From NCBI RefSeq assembly GCF_007859715.1, contig NZ_SJPG01000001.1, positions 2,568,728 through 2,632,727 of the forward strand: DNA of 64,000 bases, in the 5' to 3' direction. A program made the translations under genes and the position numbers. The stretch is from Rubinisphaera italica. GTDB lineage: Bacteria; Planctomycetota; Planctomycetia; Planctomycetales; Planctomycetaceae. Positions 1-10,688 of this stretch are shown here, in pieces; the stretch's first letter is position 1; every line of letters begins with the position of its first letter. The notes under the pieces were generated by a model. That model searched no databases and had not been told where the DNA came from. It was given only the letters and a program-made list of their open reading frames with translations.

Positions 1-259
1 TTGAAGCATCAGCCTGCTCAGCATTTTCACTGGTCTCAGAAGCCGGTATTGTTTCTCTTGCTCGCCCCTTGAGAATCGTCTTGATTTGCTGAGGAGAGTA
101 AGGAGTAGGATGATAAGTTTTCCTGGAAGCAGACTGGTCCTTAAATTTCCCGACATGTTGATTTCTACGTTTCATGGCGGTATGCGCATCGAGAGGCTGT
201 GGACTCAGCATCCCGATGACATACTTACGTTCGGGGGTCATTTCCGAATTCGCAGTCAT
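1..259 (-). CDS. Unknown protein, N-terminal part only (runs off the window)
   Basis: This open frame begins with ATG at 257-259, 10 bases after the proS stop, with a GAGG ribosome-binding site just upstream, and stays open to the left edge (about 86 codons). The translation starts MTANSEMTPERKYVIGML and continues with a basic, Gln/Lys-rich stretch that then becomes acidic and Ala-rich. No signal peptide, membrane segment or known domain is visible. Close spacing to proS in the same direction suggests co-transcription. The family is not recognised. The RBS and uninterrupted frame support a real gene; function cannot be given. Confidence 0.6.
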   Translation of the reverse strand, partial: MTANSEMTPERKYVIGMLSPQPLDAHTAMKRRNQHVGKFKDQSASRKTYHPTPYSPQQIKTILKGRARETIPASETSENAEQADAS

Positions 260-269
260 CTCGACCTCA

Positions 270-2018
270 TCATGTCGCAGAAGGTGCCAGTAGTTCAGCC
301 TTCGCTTCTTTCACCAGTTTGGAAACATATTCGACAGTCTGATCCAGAGGAATCTTTTCAGGACCTTCGGCTGTCCGGGCTTTGACTTCCGCGATGCCTT
401 CCTGCAGGCCTTTTCCGCCGATGACGATGCGGAATGGAATACCGATCAGATCGGCATCTTTGAATTTGACGCCGGGGCGTGCGGGGCGATCGTCGAACAG
501 GACATCAACCCCCTGCCCTTTCAGGTCGGCATACATTTTCTCGGCGATTTTCATCAGTTCTTCGTCATCGGTTTTCAGAGGAATGATCAGCACTTCGTAT
601 GGGGCAATTGAAATTGGCCAGAGCAAGCCGTTTTTGTCATGACACGTTTCGGCGAGACCAGCCACAATACGGTTCACACCGATGCCGTAGCATCCCATGA
701 TGATCGGTTCGCGTTTTTCATGTTCATTCAGAAATTCTGCACCCAGTGATTCGGAATACTTTGTGCCGAGCTTGAACACGTGACCGACTTCAATGCCATG
801 GACGAATTTCATCGGCTCGCCACTTTTCGGGCATGGATCTCCTTCGCAGGCATCGCGGAGGTCGTAAGTCGTTTCGAGCTGATAGTCTCGACCGAGATTG
901 ACGTTCTTATAGTGCTGATCAGTCTCGTTGGCTCCCGAGATGGCATCGGTAATGAGAGGCACATCGTGATCGGCGATCACATCACATTTGATTCCAACGG
1001 GACCGGCAAAACCAATGCCAGCATTTGTCACAGATTGAATCGTTTTTTCATCGGCCAGTTCGAGAGATTTGGCTCCTAAAGCCCTTCGGATCTTTCCTTC
1101 GTTAGCATCGTGATCGCCGCGAAGCAAAACAGTGACGGGTTTCTCGTCGGCCACATAAATCAGCGTTTTGATCATCTGCTCCGGAGAGCATTTGAGAAAC
1201 TTACAGACCGCTTCAATGCTGCCGGCCTTCGGAGTGTATACTTTCTCCAGTGCTGCGGAACTGTTTGATCCTGAAAGATCGGGTGTTTTACGGCCTGTTT
1301 CTGCACGCTCCAGATTAGCGGCATATCCGCTGGATTCGCAGTAAACAATCTGATCTTCACCATTCTCTGCAGGAATCATGAATTCATGAGAGGCGTCGCC
1401 ACCAATCGGTCCACTTTCGGCTTCAACCGGAATATATTTCAGACCACAACGCTGGAAAATGCGGCAATAAGCGGCGTACATGGCGTCGTAAGAAGTATTG
1501 AGCTGATCCAATGTCGAGGCGAAGCTGTAGGCATCTTTCATCAGAAATTCGCTCGTTCGCAATACTCCGAAGCGTGGGCGTTCTTCGTTACGGAACTTGG
1601 TCTGGATCTGGTACAGTGTCAACGGGAGTTGACGATAGCTGTTGATGTGCCGAGAAATGAGGTCGGTAACCACTTCCTCATGAGTTGGCCCCAAAGCCAT
1701 GTGGACTTTACGATCTCCACGCGTGACATCGAGCCGTACGAGGACCGAGCCGAAGGCTTCGTTGCGCCCGGTACGATCAAACAGTTCAATCGGCTGCAAC
1801 GCCGGCATGTGCAGTTCGACAGCCCCGGCTGCTTCCATTTCTTCGCGAATAATTTGAGCCGCTTTCTGGACGGAGCGCCAGCCGAGAGGCAGATAAGTGT
1901 AAGCTCCTGCCATTAGCTGACGGATGAGGCCGGCCCGCAGCATCAATTGATGACTGGGGATTTCGGCATCGGCTGGAACTTCTTTCATTGTTGGGATCAG
2001 GCTTTGAGACCAACGCAT
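270..2018 (-). CDS. proS: Prolyl-tRNA synthetase (bacterial type, with editing insertion)
   Basis: Cytoplasmic class II synthetase that charges tRNA-Pro with proline. At 582 residues it has the length of the bacterial ProS form. Class II motif 2 is visible as [17 protein letters not shown] around residues 143-159, preceded by the GPTHEE ATP-binding segment. Motif 3 is [13 protein letters not shown] around 445-457, followed by the C-terminal anticodon-binding domain. Between motifs 2 and 3 lies the inserted trans-editing (INS/YbaK-like) domain, roughly residues 220-400, with the typical [21 protein letters not shown] segment split around Lys and Asp. The start follows an AGAAAG-type site. It lies divergent from the exoribonuclease gene across about 270 bases. 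Housekeeping gene, firmly identified. Confidence 0.97.
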   Translation of the reverse strand: MRWSQSLIPTMKEVPADAEIPSHQLMLRAGLIRQLMAGAYTYLPLGWRSVQKAAQIIREEMEAAGAVELHMPALQPIELFDRTGRNEAFGSVLVRLDVTRGDRKVHMALGPTHEEVVTDLISRHINSYRQLPLTLYQIQTKFRNEERPRFGVLRTSEFLMKDAYSFASTLDQLNTSYDAMYAAYCRIFQRCGLKYIPVEAESGPIGGDASHEFMIPAENGEDQIVYCESSGYAANLERAETGRKTPDLSGSNSSAALEKVYTPKAGSIEAVCKFLKCSPEQMIKTLIYVADEKPVTVLLRGDHDANEGKIRRALGAKSLELADEKTIQSVTNAGIGFAGPVGIKCDVIADHDVPLITDAISGANETDQHYKNVNLGRDYQLETTYDLRDACEGDPCPKSGEPMKFVHGIEVGHVFKLGTKYSESLGAEFLNEHEKREPIIMGCYGIGVNRIVAGLAETCHDKNGLLWPISIAPYEVLIIPLKTDDEELMKIAEKMYADLKGQGVDVLFDDRPARPGVKFKDADLIGIPFRIVIGGKGLQEGIAEVKARTAEGPEKIPLDQTVEYVSKLVKEAKAELLAPSAT

Positions 2019-2289
2019 GAGACGGCTTTCTATTTGGGAATCTGTAAATTGTTTGACAGGTATTGATCAGGTTGTGTCTGACGAAATCGACTAATGTCGT
2101 TGCATTGACACACTCGCTTGCGCTTTGTGCTTGTAAACTAATGGTATGGACGCATGCTCTTCTTTGAGCAGTGTAGCTAATCTGACTCAGACGGAAAGTC
2201 TGCGCGAACCTTGTCGCTGGTGGATGGGGTTTCTACACTTGAGGCATTCACTGACCGTCGCAACGTTTTGCAGGAAAAGAATTTGAGGC
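2019..2289. promoter_or_regulatory. Divergent promoter region between proS and the exoribonuclease gene
   Basis: About 270 bases separate two divergent start codons and must hold both promoters. A TTGACA hexamer lies at about 2053-2058 on the plus strand, but no convincing -10 box at ideal spacing was found. No open frame of note and no strong inverted repeat is seen. Confidence 0.3.
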
Positions 2290-3264
2290 ATGGCACGCCG
2301 TTATATCAATGAAATTGCCGATGGAGAATCCATCGAAGAGACTTATGTTCTGGCAGATCGACAACTCCGAGCCAATCGCAATGGAGACATGTATCTGCTG
2401 GCCGATTTGCGAGACAAAACCGGTTCCCTGCATGGGTTATTATGGAATATCAATGAAGATCTGGTCTCTCATATTCAGGTGGGCGACTACGTCACCGTTA
2501 AGGGGAAGGCTCAACTGTATAACGGCAATTTGCAGATGATTCTTTCGCGAATCGAGGTCATTTCCGAAGAGAGTGTCGACATTACTGAATTTCAGGCAGG
2601 TACCAATCAGGATGTCGATCAGTTATTCCAGAAGTTGACGGAAGTTCTTGGAACCCTGGAAGATCCTTCCCTGCGTCATTTGATGCAATGTTATCTCACG
2701 GACGAATCGATTTCGGCTCAATTAAAACAGGCTCCTGCGGGAATCAAAGCTCATCATGCCTACCTGGGGGGGTTGCTGGAACATATCGTGAATCTACTGG
2801 CTGCAGCCGATGGAATTGTCGGACTGTATCCGAGTGTGAATCGAGATTTATTACTGGCTGGGGTATTCCTGCACGATTTGGGAAAAATTCGAGAACTCGG
2901 CTACGATGGCACGTTTGTCTACACAGACGAAGGGCAGCTGATTGGCCATTTGATCATTGGGATTGAAATCCTGAATGAAAAACTGGCCGAAGCTGCGGAA
3001 ACAGGGGTCGCCGTCAGTGAAGAAAATGTACTGCGACTCAAGCATATGATTGCCAGTCATCACGGAGCCTATGAGTACGGCAGCCCGAAATTACCGATGA
3101 CGCCGGAAGCGATTGTGTTGCATCATCTGGATAATATCGATGCAAAAGTCAATGAATTTACAGCTTTGATCGAGTCCGATCCCAATCGAAATTCGAGTTG
3201 GACCCCCTTCAATCCGCGAATTGACAGGAAGATCTTTAAAGGAAATTCGGAATCCGATTCCTGA
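2290..3264 (+). CDS. yhaM: 3'-5' exoribonuclease, YhaM family (OB fold plus HD domain)
   Basis: Predicted cytoplasmic 3'-5' exoribonuclease of 324 residues. The N-terminal part (about 10-85) is an OB-fold nucleic-acid-binding domain. It is followed by an HD metal-dependent domain with the family signatures [11 protein letters not shown] (about 155-165) and [11 protein letters not shown] (about 194-204), then [18 protein letters not shown] and a late HHLDNIDAK. This order matches YhaM/CBF1-type proteins of Firmicutes; the symbol follows that family. It is followed 30 bases later by RNase R in the same direction, so the two probably form an RNA-turnover operon. Confidence 0.9.
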   Translation: MARRYINEIADGESIEETYVLADRQLRANRNGDMYLLADLRDKTGSLHGLLWNINEDLVSHIQVGDYVTVKGKAQLYNGNLQMILSRIEVISEESVDITEFQAGTNQDVDQLFQKLTEVLGTLEDPSLRHLMQCYLTDESISAQLKQAPAGIKAHHAYLGGLLEHIVNLLAAADGIVGLYPSVNRDLLLAGVFLHDLGKIRELGYDGTFVYTDEGQLIGHLIIGIEILNEKLAEAAETGVAVSEENVLRLKHMIASHHGAYEYGSPKLPMTPEAIVLHHLDNIDAKVNEFTALIESDPNRNSSWTPFNPRIDRKIFKGNSESDS

Positions 3265-3294
3265 TTCCCATCAGATGTACAGCGAAAGAAAAAT

Positions 3295-5520
3295 ATGGCA
3301 TCGCTCAAACAGCAGGTTATCGACTATTTATCGCGAGCGAATTATCAGCCTTCAACACTGAAATCGGTTGCTAAAAAACTGGCACTTAAGAAGAAGGATC
3401 GTCATAAACTCGATCAGACGATCCAGGAACTGATCGATGGCGGGAAGGTCCAGCAGGGAGAAACCGGCTTACTGCATGTTGTCGACCGGACACATCAGCT
3501 GATCGGGATCTTCCGCAAAGTGACCAGCGGTAATGGCTATGTCATTTTGCATGAGCCTAAACCATCAGACATTACCGAAGATATTTTCATTGAACAACGT
3601 GATACAGGTGATGCACAAACGGGCGATGAAGTCGCTGTCGCGCTGAATAATCGCAGAAAATCGGGCAATCAGCGATGTGGTCGGATTGCAGAAGTGATTA
3701 AGCGAGCCCGAAATCGCTTTGTGGGCGTTTACTTCGAAGAAGAAGGCCAAGGCTACGTCTTCATCGATGGCAAGAATTACGAAGAGGCGATCTGGGTCGG
3801 AGACCCCGGAGCCAAGGGAGTCCGGCCGGATGATAAGGTCGTGATCGAGATGGTTCGCTTTCCGAATCATTACGATGTCGGCGAGGCAGTTCTTGTCGAA
3901 GTTCTGGGAGATCGGAATCAGCCTGGCGTCGACACTCTGACCGTGATTCACGAGTATGGTCTACCGACGGAATTCTCTGAAGAAGCTCTCGAACAGGCTA
4001 CTCAACAGACGGAACAATTTGACGAAAAGAATCTCGAAGGACGTCTCGATCTGACTCTCGATCCGGTTGTGACTATTGATCCCATTTCTGCTCGGGACTT
4101 CGATGATGCCATCTCACTTGTGAAAACTGACAACGGTCATTTTCATCTGGGTGTGCATATTGCCGATGTCTCTCACTTTGTGACTCCGAATTCTCCACTG
4201 GATCGTGAGGCTTACAAGCGGGCAACCAGTGTGTATTTGCCGACGAAAGTGATTCCTATGCTGCCGGAAGTCCTCTCGAATGGACTGGCCAGTTTGCAGC
4301 AGGATCGAGTCCGATTTGTGAAGTCGGCTTTCATTGAGTTCAATGCAGAAGGAATTCCGGTTGATACACGGTTCGCCAATTCTGTGATCAAAGTTAAGAA
4401 GCGTTTTGCCTATGAGGATGTCTCTGCGTTTCTAAAGAATCCAGAGAAATATCGTGGTCAGTACGGTGAGACAATTACCGATCTGCTACTCAACATGCAG
4501 GATCTGGCTCGGAAGCTGCGAAAGCGTCGGTTCGATTCGGGTGCACTCGAGTTGAGTATGCCGGAGATCAAGCTCTCGTTTGATGCGGATGGAAAAGTCA
4601 CAGGAGCATTTGAAGCTGATCATGATGAGAGTCATCAGATTATTGAAGAGTTCATGCTGGCTGCAAATATTGCTGTGGCAACTTCGCTGAATGACCGTGG
4701 CGTCAGTTTTCTACGACGGACGCATGGCGATCCTTCGGCCGAGAAGATGAAGGCGTTCAGTGAGTTTGTGGAGTCACTGGGGCTCTCGTTAACGCGATCG
4801 CAGAGCCGACATGATATCCAGGAGTTACTCGATGCAACTGCTGGCACGCCTTTACAGAAGGCTGTGCACTTTGCTTTTCTGCGCAGTCTACAGCAAGCGG
4901 AATACTCTCCTGAAGAAGTCGGCCATTATGCTTTGGCGGCTGAGCAGTATTGCCATTTCACCAGTCCGATTCGTCGCTATCCAGATTTGACGATCCATCG
5001 AATTGTCGATCGATTACTCATTCGCGGAGAAAAATACAAAGGGGAGAATCCCGAGTTTCTGAATAAAGTTGGCATCCACTGCAGTGATATGTCCCGACGA
5101 GCAGAACGAGCAGAGCGGGAGTTGACGAAGCTGAAGTTACTGGAATACATCGAACAGTTTGTTGGCCAGGAATTTGATGCCGTCGTGACTGGGGTGGAGC
5201 GATTTGGGATCTTCTGCCAATGTCTGGAAGTCCCAGCCGAGGGGATGGTGCATATCAGCTCATTGTCGGACGTCGACCAGTTCTATTTTGATCGCGATTT
5301 GAAATGCCTCATCGGCAAACGGACAGACATTCGTATTCGATTGGGAATGACCGTACGCGTCAAAATTACGCATGTCGATGTCGATCGCCGCGAACTGGAC
5401 ATGATGCTCATCAAAGTGATTGAAGAGAAATCTCCAAGAAAACGCAGCTCAGCCAAAAAACGCCCGAATAAAAAGACGGTTCCTAAGAAAAAACCGAATC
5501 CTAAAAAACGACGTCGATAA
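3295..5520 (+). CDS. rnr: Ribonuclease R
   Basis: Processive 3'-5' exoribonuclease of the RNB/RNase II superfamily, 741 residues. In order: an N-terminal winged-helix region (residues 1-70), cold-shock-type OB domains (about 75-230), the RNB catalytic domain opening at about 250 with [14 protein letters not shown], which contains the metal-binding aspartates, the late RNB segment [16 protein letters not shown], a C-terminal S1 domain (about 620-710) and a highly basic Lys/Arg/Pro tail. A basic tail is usual for RNase R and distinguishes it from RNase II. It lies 30 bases behind the YhaM-like gene, so two 3'-5' exonucleases are probably co-expressed. The start codon follows a GAAAGAAAAAT stretch. 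Confidence 0.96.
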   Translation: MASLKQQVIDYLSRANYQPSTLKSVAKKLALKKKDRHKLDQTIQELIDGGKVQQGETGLLHVVDRTHQLIGIFRKVTSGNGYVILHEPKPSDITEDIFIEQRDTGDAQTGDEVAVALNNRRKSGNQRCGRIAEVIKRARNRFVGVYFEEEGQGYVFIDGKNYEEAIWVGDPGAKGVRPDDKVVIEMVRFPNHYDVGEAVLVEVLGDRNQPGVDTLTVIHEYGLPTEFSEEALEQATQQTEQFDEKNLEGRLDLTLDPVVTIDPISARDFDDAISLVKTDNGHFHLGVHIADVSHFVTPNSPLDREAYKRATSVYLPTKVIPMLPEVLSNGLASLQQDRVRFVKSAFIEFNAEGIPVDTRFANSVIKVKKRFAYEDVSAFLKNPEKYRGQYGETITDLLLNMQDLARKLRKRRFDSGALELSMPEIKLSFDADGKVTGAFEADHDESHQIIEEFMLAANIAVATSLNDRGVSFLRRTHGDPSAEKMKAFSEFVESLGLSLTRSQSRHDIQELLDATAGTPLQKAVHFAFLRSLQQAEYSPEEVGHYALAAEQYCHFTSPIRRYPDLTIHRIVDRLLIRGEKYKGENPEFLNKVGIHCSDMSRRAERAERELTKLKLLEYIEQFVGQEFDAVVTGVERFGIFCQCLEVPAEGMVHISSLSDVDQFYFDRDLKCLIGKRTDIRIRLGMTVRVKITHVDVDRRELDMMLIKVIEEKSPRKRSSAKKRPNKKTVPKKKPNPKKRRR

Positions 5521-5550
5521 ATAGTACCGCGGTTCAATGGAGCCTGGCTC

Positions 5551-7089
5551 TTATTTTGTCAGGTCATAACAGAGCAAAAGATCCTGATCTCTCAGGAAGA
5601 GTTTGCCATCGACAACAACAGGCCGCGCCCAAGCCATTTTGGAACTGCGTTCCGGCTGATCGAACTGGCTGATTTGTTTGAATTCCTGTGAATTGCATTC
5701 GATCAGATACATCGGACCATTTTCACTGCGAAAATAGAGATTGCCATCCGCAAAAGTAATAGCTCCTTTGCCGTTTCCAGAGAGGCGATCCTGCCAGGTG
5801 ATGGCTCCGGTTTGAGCATTAAGGCAGGTCAGAATGTTATCGTTGGCTCCATAGATGAAACCATCGACTTCGACCATTCCGCCATGATGGTTTTTCATTT
5901 TTTCGGTTTTGTAAACCAATCGGGGACGCGGAGAGTTGTCACCCAAATCAAGCAAAGCCCCCCCTGTCCCGTATCCAGAAGCATAAAACACCTTGTTTCC
6001 GAGATCGATTGGAGAACTGCAATTTGCGGTGCCATTGGAAGCATTGTCATCGCCCCAGAGTGCTCGTCCGGTTTGTGCATCGACTCCAAACAAACCGTTG
6101 TGGCAAAAGTTGATGTATTGGGGCTTGCCATTGATGGTTGCTTTGATTGCTGAGGCATAACCCGTTTTTGGATTGCCAGGGATTGCTGCCTGCCAGAAGA
6201 CATCTCCCGATCGTTTATTGAGTGCAACCATCGTCGCTCGGTCACCTCCAGGAGTGACAATGACTTTATCACCGTCAATCAGTGGTGATTCTGAAATCCC
6301 CCACACGATATTGGATGCTGAAAATCGATCCAGAATATTCACAGTCCACATCAGGTTTCCCCGCTCGGAGATACAACTCAGGTCTCCGGAGGCCCCTAAA
6401 GTGTAGAGTGTTCCATTATCAAATGTGGGAGTGCTGCGAGGACCGTTTCCCTGCCCATCCTGAAAGATCTCCCCCTGCCTTACCGACCAGAGTTCCTGAC
6501 CGGTATTTGCATCTAATGAGATGATCGCTTCCTGACCTGCACGCGTTCCCATCGTGAAAATTTTGCCGTTGCCCAGACTGACTGCTGAGTACCCTTCACC
6601 CAGATTCCGTGCCGTCCATAGAAGTTTTGGACCATTTTGAGGCCAGGATTTCAGCAATCCGGTTTCTGGAGAACGGTTCTTACGATCCGGTCCAAGAAAT
6701 TGAGTCCACTGGGACTCCGCTGTTTTTTCCGTTGAATTGTTGGTCATCTCCGTTTTCGAACTGGAGGACCCCGCAGATGTGTCAGTAGAAAGAGTTGCGG
6801 CATCGATTTTATAGAGTCGTTGAGCCTGCCCAGTGGAGGAGGTGAAAACAGTGACCAGATCGCCAACGATGATATCTGTAACACTTCCGGGACGCCGATT
6901 GACCGTGACTTTAAAATTCCGATCAGAAATATCAAAAGTTTGTTCGCTCTTATCGATTGTTGATAGAATTGAAATTCGTGTATTGTTGCCAGAGATCTTT
7001 GTGACCCGACCTGTAAATGTCTTCGCTTCAACGAAACTGACACCCAGGAACAATAGAGCAAACGTCAGGGTGAAGAAACCACGAAGCAT
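5551..7089 (-). CDS. Exported PQQ-type beta-propeller repeat protein
   Basis: The chosen start (512 residues) has AAGGA seven bases upstream; an upstream in-frame ATG at 7116 lacks a ribosome site. A signal peptide ([22 protein letters not shown]) precedes about 90 residues resembling a small beta domain (VGDLVTVF), a Ser/Thr linker, and a large PQQ/BamB-like propeller from about residue 130. The propeller shows repeated blades such as [42 protein letters not shown] and [14 protein letters not shown]. It lies convergent to RNase R with 30 bases between stops. Such proteins are common in planctomycetes, and most are not proven PQQ enzymes; no calcium/PQQ catalytic residues can be assigned. Likely a periplasmic structural or binding protein. 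Confidence 0.88.
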   Translation of the reverse strand: MLRGFFTLTFALLFLGVSFVEAKTFTGRVTKISGNNTRISILSTIDKSEQTFDISDRNFKVTVNRRPGSVTDIIVGDLVTVFTSSTGQAQRLYKIDAATLSTDTSAGSSSSKTEMTNNSTEKTAESQWTQFLGPDRKNRSPETGLLKSWPQNGPKLLWTARNLGEGYSAVSLGNGKIFTMGTRAGQEAIISLDANTGQELWSVRQGEIFQDGQGNGPRSTPTFDNGTLYTLGASGDLSCISERGNLMWTVNILDRFSASNIVWGISESPLIDGDKVIVTPGGDRATMVALNKRSGDVFWQAAIPGNPKTGYASAIKATINGKPQYINFCHNGLFGVDAQTGRALWGDDNASNGTANCSSPIDLGNKVFYASGYGTGGALLDLGDNSPRPRLVYKTEKMKNHHGGMVEVDGFIYGANDNILTCLNAQTGAITWQDRLSGNGKGAITFADGNLYFRSENGPMYLIECNSQEFKQISQFDQPERSSKMAWARPVVVDGKLFLRDQDLLLCYDLTK

Positions 7090-7275
7090 GGCAGGATCCT
7101 TATTGGTAGATTCCATTGGTATTCAACGAAAAGACGTGAGAGATTGCGAATGCATGATCTTAAGAACATCATCACTGAATTTACTATTGCGAAATCACGA
7201 TAAGATTACAATAGCTTTCAAATAACGGAACGAACTCCTTTACCTAAACGCCGCATTGTAAAGATTGTCTCAAAA

Positions 7276-7737
7276 ATGAATGAATTGATCAAAAAAAAAT
7301 TCTCTGATCTGGGTTTGACGCTTCCACCGGCTCCTGAAGCTGTTGGTTCCTATACTCCGGTTCTAAAAACGGGTTCGCTCGTTGTGACGAGTGGCCAATT
7401 GCCAACCATAGGCAAAGAGTTGGCTTTTCGGGGTAAAGTTGGACACGATTTAACCCGTGATGATGGCCGCAGTGCCGCTGAGGTCGCCTGCTTGAATGCT
7501 TTAGCTCAAATCAACAAGGTGATAGGGGGCTTGGAAAACGTAAAGCAAATTGTAAGGCTCGAAGGATTTGTACAATCGACAGATGATTTTACGGATCAGC
7601 CCTATGTCATGAACGGAGCCTCAGATTTATTATTGAAATTGTTTGGAGATGCTGGTCTGCATACTCGGTTCGCAATTGGCTGCAACGCCTTGCCACTGAA
7701 TGCAGCCGTTGAACTTGCACTTTGGGTTGAAGTTTAA
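7276..7737 (+). CDS. RidA (YjgF/UK114) family protein
   Basis: Small cytoplasmic trimeric-family protein, 153 residues. RidA enzymes hydrolyse reactive enamine/imine intermediates of PLP enzymes. This sequence is of the longer subgroup that starts with a helix, then [26 protein letters not shown], and ends with [22 protein letters not shown]. The usual catalytic Arg in the RidA R-x-A context appears as [11 protein letters not shown], so arginine is present near the expected position. It stands alone, divergent from the PQQ-propeller gene across about 185 bases and convergent to the small basic-protein gene. Family assignment is firm; the exact substrate is unknown. Confidence 0.9.
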   Translation: MNELIKKKFSDLGLTLPPAPEAVGSYTPVLKTGSLVVTSGQLPTIGKELAFRGKVGHDLTRDDGRSAAEVACLNALAQINKVIGGLENVKQIVRLEGFVQSTDDFTDQPYVMNGASDLLLKLFGDAGLHTRFAIGCNALPLNAAVELALWVEV

Positions 7738-7787
7738 GACCAAATCAACCAACTGGCAATTGGCGCAATCCCCATTAGCGCACGAAC

Positions 7788-7824
7788 AAACACCGCATAT
7801 CGAGAAAAGTCGAATACGGTGTTT
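7788..7824. terminator. Bidirectional hairpin terminator
   Basis: Arms AAACACCGCAT and ATACGGTGTTT pair over 10 of 11 positions around a 15-base loop. The hairpin lies between the stop of the RidA gene (plus) and the stop of the small basic-protein gene (minus). Runs of A and T flank both sides, so it can serve both transcripts. Confidence 0.7.
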
Positions 7825-7856
7825 CTCTGTACGAGCTGATACTGCGACGAAGAAGC

Positions 7857-7943
7857 CTACTTCTTATGTCGAATTTTCGCGCGCATACGTCTTTTTTTAC
7901 GACCGATTTTTCGACGTCCTTTACCTGTCTTCTTCGTACCCAT
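7857..7943 (-). CDS. 28-residue Lys/Arg-rich protein, mS38/COX24-like
   Basis: The frame encodes MGTKKTGKGRRKIGRKKRR and ends MRAKIRHKK: 28 residues, of which 17 are Lys, Arg or His. A longer in-frame reading from 8066 exists, but its extra N-terminus has no protein-like character. GAGGG lies ten bases before the chosen ATG. The C-terminal pattern KKRRMRAKIRHKK recalls the short AURKAIP1/COX24 (mS38-like) family and other tiny basic ribosome-associated proteins. I infer binding to rRNA or the ribosome; this is not proven. The gene is isolated and bounded by its own terminator. Automated gene callers may miss it or extend it wrongly. Confidence 0.7.
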   Translation of the reverse strand: MGTKKTGKGRRKIGRKKRRMRAKIRHKK

Positions 7944-8275
7944 GCAGTAAATACCCTCTCTGGAATGTTTTATAGTAGTGAGTCTTTGACGAAAATAATT
8001 GCCTGACACAAAGTTATCAAACCGTGCAGGAATATGCAAACAGGATGATCCGAAGCTGGATTTCATCCGTTTAAGGAATCATCGCTTAGAAGGAGAAGTC
8101 TGCAAATTAAGAAAAACTGCGGACAGAACTTCATATGTGAACTTGCGACACGTAAAAGATCGTATACCATGGAGATGCAGAATTTTCATTCTGTTTAGTG
8201 GAATTGACTTCCCTTCTCCCCACTACTCATTCATCAATTTCTGGTGATTCATAAATTTTTCTCGGTATCTCCATA
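7944..8275. promoter_or_regulatory. Divergent upstream region (small basic protein / response regulator)
   Basis: About 330 bases without a convincing gene separate two divergent starts and must carry both promoters. Frames in it look non-coding, and no clear operator or riboswitch was seen. Confidence 0.3.
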
Positions 8276-8941
8276 ATGAATTCTACTTCAAATGCTAGAC
8301 AGAACGAAGGGATTTCCAGTCCTCAAACTGTGTTTATCATTGATGACAACACAGATGTGCGGGAATCGCTGTCATTTCTTCTAAGATCGGTTCAGTTGAA
8401 TGTCGAGACCTTCTCGTCGGGACCAGAGTTTCTGAATTCGATAGATCCTCGCACTGATTGCTGTGCTATTATCGACATTTTAATGCCGACAATGTCTGGT
8501 ACAGAGTTGTTAAGGGAGCTAAAGAAGAAAAAAATCTTCTTTCCAGTCATCATGCTCACGGCCCATGCTGATGTGCCGGTTGCAGTCGAGTCGATGCGTT
8601 TGGGAGCTTATCATTTTCTGCAGAAGAATTGTTTGGAGCAGGAGTTGATAGACTGTGTACAGAATGCATTGAGATTCAGTCGTTCGGTTCATCACGATTG
8701 CCGCAATGAAATAGAAATGCATAAGCTTCTGGAAAGTTTATCGAATCGAGAAAAGCAGGTGATGGATCTTGTTGTTGAAGGGCAAACCAGTCGACAGGTT
8801 GCTGAAAACCTCGGGATTGCTGTAAAGACCGTCGATGCTCATCGTGCCAACATGATGAAAAAGCTTAATGTCAACAATGTTGCTGAGTTGATTCATAAGG
8901 TTATTATGTACCGCCCAGATGAAGATTCTTCGGAATCCTGA
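8276..8941 (+). CDS. FixJ/NarL-type response regulator (REC + LuxR HTH)
   Basis: Two-component regulator of 221 residues. The receiver domain spans about residues 17-135 with acidic pocket D23/D24 (FIIDDN), phospho-acceptor D67 (AIIDILMP), the T of MLTAH at about 95 and K117 (FLQKN). A LuxR-type helix-turn-helix follows at about 150-210: LSNREKQVMDLVVEGQTS, then IAVKTVDAHRANMMKKLNV. Architecture and motifs match the FixJ/TodT class. No histidine kinase lies nearby, so it is an orphan regulator here. The start lies close behind a pyrimidine-rich leader without a strong Shine-Dalgarno site. Targets are unknown. Confidence 0.92.
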   Translation: MNSTSNARQNEGISSPQTVFIIDDNTDVRESLSFLLRSVQLNVETFSSGPEFLNSIDPRTDCCAIIDILMPTMSGTELLRELKKKKIFFPVIMLTAHADVPVAVESMRLGAYHFLQKNCLEQELIDCVQNALRFSRSVHHDCRNEIEMHKLLESLSNREKQVMDLVVEGQTSRQVAENLGIAVKTVDAHRANMMKKLNVNNVAELIHKVIMYRPDEDSSES

Positions 8942-9667
8942 GGCCTGCGTATCTCAATCGGGCATCTGTTGTGCTATTTTTATGGTTGTGTGGCAGATGT
9001 TTGGCTGGAAATTGAGCAGGCAAACGGTCTCAAAACTACTCAAGTAAACTACAAATTGCGATGGGTGTGAGATAACCTGATAATTGAATGCGTCTTATTC
9101 TTGATGTCGCTTGGATTCGCACTTCTGTTTTTCTTTTGGAGACCAGCGGATCGATCCAATTCAAGATGCAGACTAAAAAATCTCAATATTAGACGAAAGT
9201 GCCTGCTCTTTTGTCGAATGCATGAATCATTAAACCGAAATCTAAGCTGGAATGCAGCACTGGAAAATGGTTCCCATTAAATTAAAGCCTCGAGTTGTGT
9301 GCCACTGGCACCCTACTATTTAGTTGAAACGGGACACTATACCGCGTTCCAAATGAAAACCGGAGAATTTCAACGATTTTTTAGAACACTGGTTATCACC
9401 AGATGAATACCGGAAAATAATCAAACGCGGATGGCGGGGCGCTCTCGAAGAGAAGCCCCCGAATCGTTGAACTTCCGGGGGCCTCCGCCACCCCGGAGGT
9501 TGTGTTCAAGATGTTACAGGAAATCCGGTTTCCAATTGGAACAGGGTTTAGTGCGTCTTCCGTACTGATAAATTGGGTTAATGATTTTATACAGCACGAG
9601 GATGGAGTGCGTTTCAGTTTTTAGCGCCCCAAATAGAACCCTGACAGGGTACCAGGAAGTGTTTGAA
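8942..9667. other. Gene-free stretch with dispersed repeat and GC-rich hairpins
   Basis: No credible gene was found in these roughly 725 bases. The stretch contains one copy of a dispersed intergenic repeat (9291-9314) and two GC-rich hairpins. The hairpin at 9455-9482 has a 7-bp stem starting GCCCCCG. The hairpin at 9483-9500 has arms CCTCCG and CGGAGG. Both lie upstream of ftr. They may be repeat remnants, or part of the ftr leader. Confidence 0.5.
9291..9314 (-). repeat. Dispersed intergenic repeat, copy 1 (short form)
   Basis: Read on the minus strand this is AGGGTGCCAGTGGCACACAA followed by CTCG. It matches the second copy at 27884-27920 except that the inner hairpin segment (GAAGCCAGTG-like) is missing here. 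The shared ends and the partly palindromic centre suggest a small repeat family of this genome. Confidence 0.6.
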
Positions 9668-10588
9668 ATGACGGATCGCATCAGTTGGCATGGTACTTTT
9701 GTCACGAACACGTTCGCCGAGGCATTTTCGGTCACCGGTACCAGGGTCATAATTACCGCTGCAACAGAAAACTGGACGAGAATTGTTGCAAGCGAAGTCA
9801 CCGGTTATGGCACAAGTGTAATTGCCTGTGATGCAGAAGCAGGGGTCGATAGATATCTGACTCCTGAACAAACTCCCGACGGACGTCCTGGTGTTGCGGT
9901 GATGTTTTTCGCATTCAATTTGGAATCACTGGCCAAAGCCGTCGTCAAACGAATTGGACAATGCGTTCTGACTTGCCCGACGACAGCCGTTTACGACGGT
10001 GTTGATGAGCCGATGGACGCTGAGAAACGGATCGATCTGGGGAAACAACTTCGCTACTTTGGAGATGGTTTTCAGGCATCCAAAGTGATTGGAGAGCGTC
10101 GTTACTGGCGAATTCCAGTTATGGATGGGGAATTTCTCTGCGAAGAACAAATTGGTTCATTTCGCGGAGTGGCTGGAGGAAATCTGTTGATTGGCGGAGA
10201 GAATCAACTCTCTGCATTGCAGGCTGCAGAGCAAGCTGTTCAAGCGATGCGGAATTGTCCGCAGGTGATTATGCCCTTCCCCGGTGGTATTGTCCGTAGT
10301 GGAAGTAAGGTGGGTTCTCGGTATCAGGCTCTCAGAGCCAGTACGAATGATGCTTACTGCCCGACTTTAAAACCTCGCACCAAAACAGATCTGTTGCCTG
10401 AGACATCGGCGGTTTATGAGATCGTTATTGATGGCCGGTCGGCTGAGCATGTGGGAGAGGCGATGCGAGCGGGGCTTGCGACACTGGCTGATTTATCAGG
10501 TGTCACTGAAGTCTCTGCAGGAAATTATGGTGGAAAACTGGGGAAGCATCATTTCCATCTGCGTGAGATACTCGATAAGTTTAGTTGA
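9668..10588 (+). CDS. ftr: Formylmethanofuran:tetrahydromethanopterin N-formyltransferase
   Basis: Cytoplasmic enzyme (FhcD/Ftr) moving a formyl group between tetrahydromethanopterin and methanofuran in the archaeal-type C1 pathway. It is also found in methylotrophic proteobacteria and planctomycetes, where it serves formaldehyde oxidation. The chosen ATG (306 residues) has AGGAAG seven bases upstream and gives the family-typical start; an upstream extension to 9581 is not protein-like. Recognisable segments are [51 protein letters not shown] and YCPTLKP. Length is close to the family norm of about 297-305. No other H4MPT-pathway gene lies in the window, so it stands apart from its partners here. 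Confidence 0.93.
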   Translation: MTDRISWHGTFVTNTFAEAFSVTGTRVIITAATENWTRIVASEVTGYGTSVIACDAEAGVDRYLTPEQTPDGRPGVAVMFFAFNLESLAKAVVKRIGQCVLTCPTTAVYDGVDEPMDAEKRIDLGKQLRYFGDGFQASKVIGERRYWRIPVMDGEFLCEEQIGSFRGVAGGNLLIGGENQLSALQAAEQAVQAMRNCPQVIMPFPGGIVRSGSKVGSRYQALRASTNDAYCPTLKPRTKTDLLPETSAVYEIVIDGRSAEHVGEAMRAGLATLADLSGVTEVSAGNYGGKLGKHHFHLREILDKFS

Positions 10589-10688
10589 TATCATCAAATT
10601 TATTAGTCTGTGATCTCTTAAGAGAAAATATAATCATCTTCAAGATTCCCCTGCCAACCCGACCATTCTCGCCTGAGCCAGCACCTAT

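Noticed and set aside
9455..9500. Riboswitch upstream of ftr
   Set aside because: Only two simple GC hairpins are seen, and no known aptamer core could be recognised.
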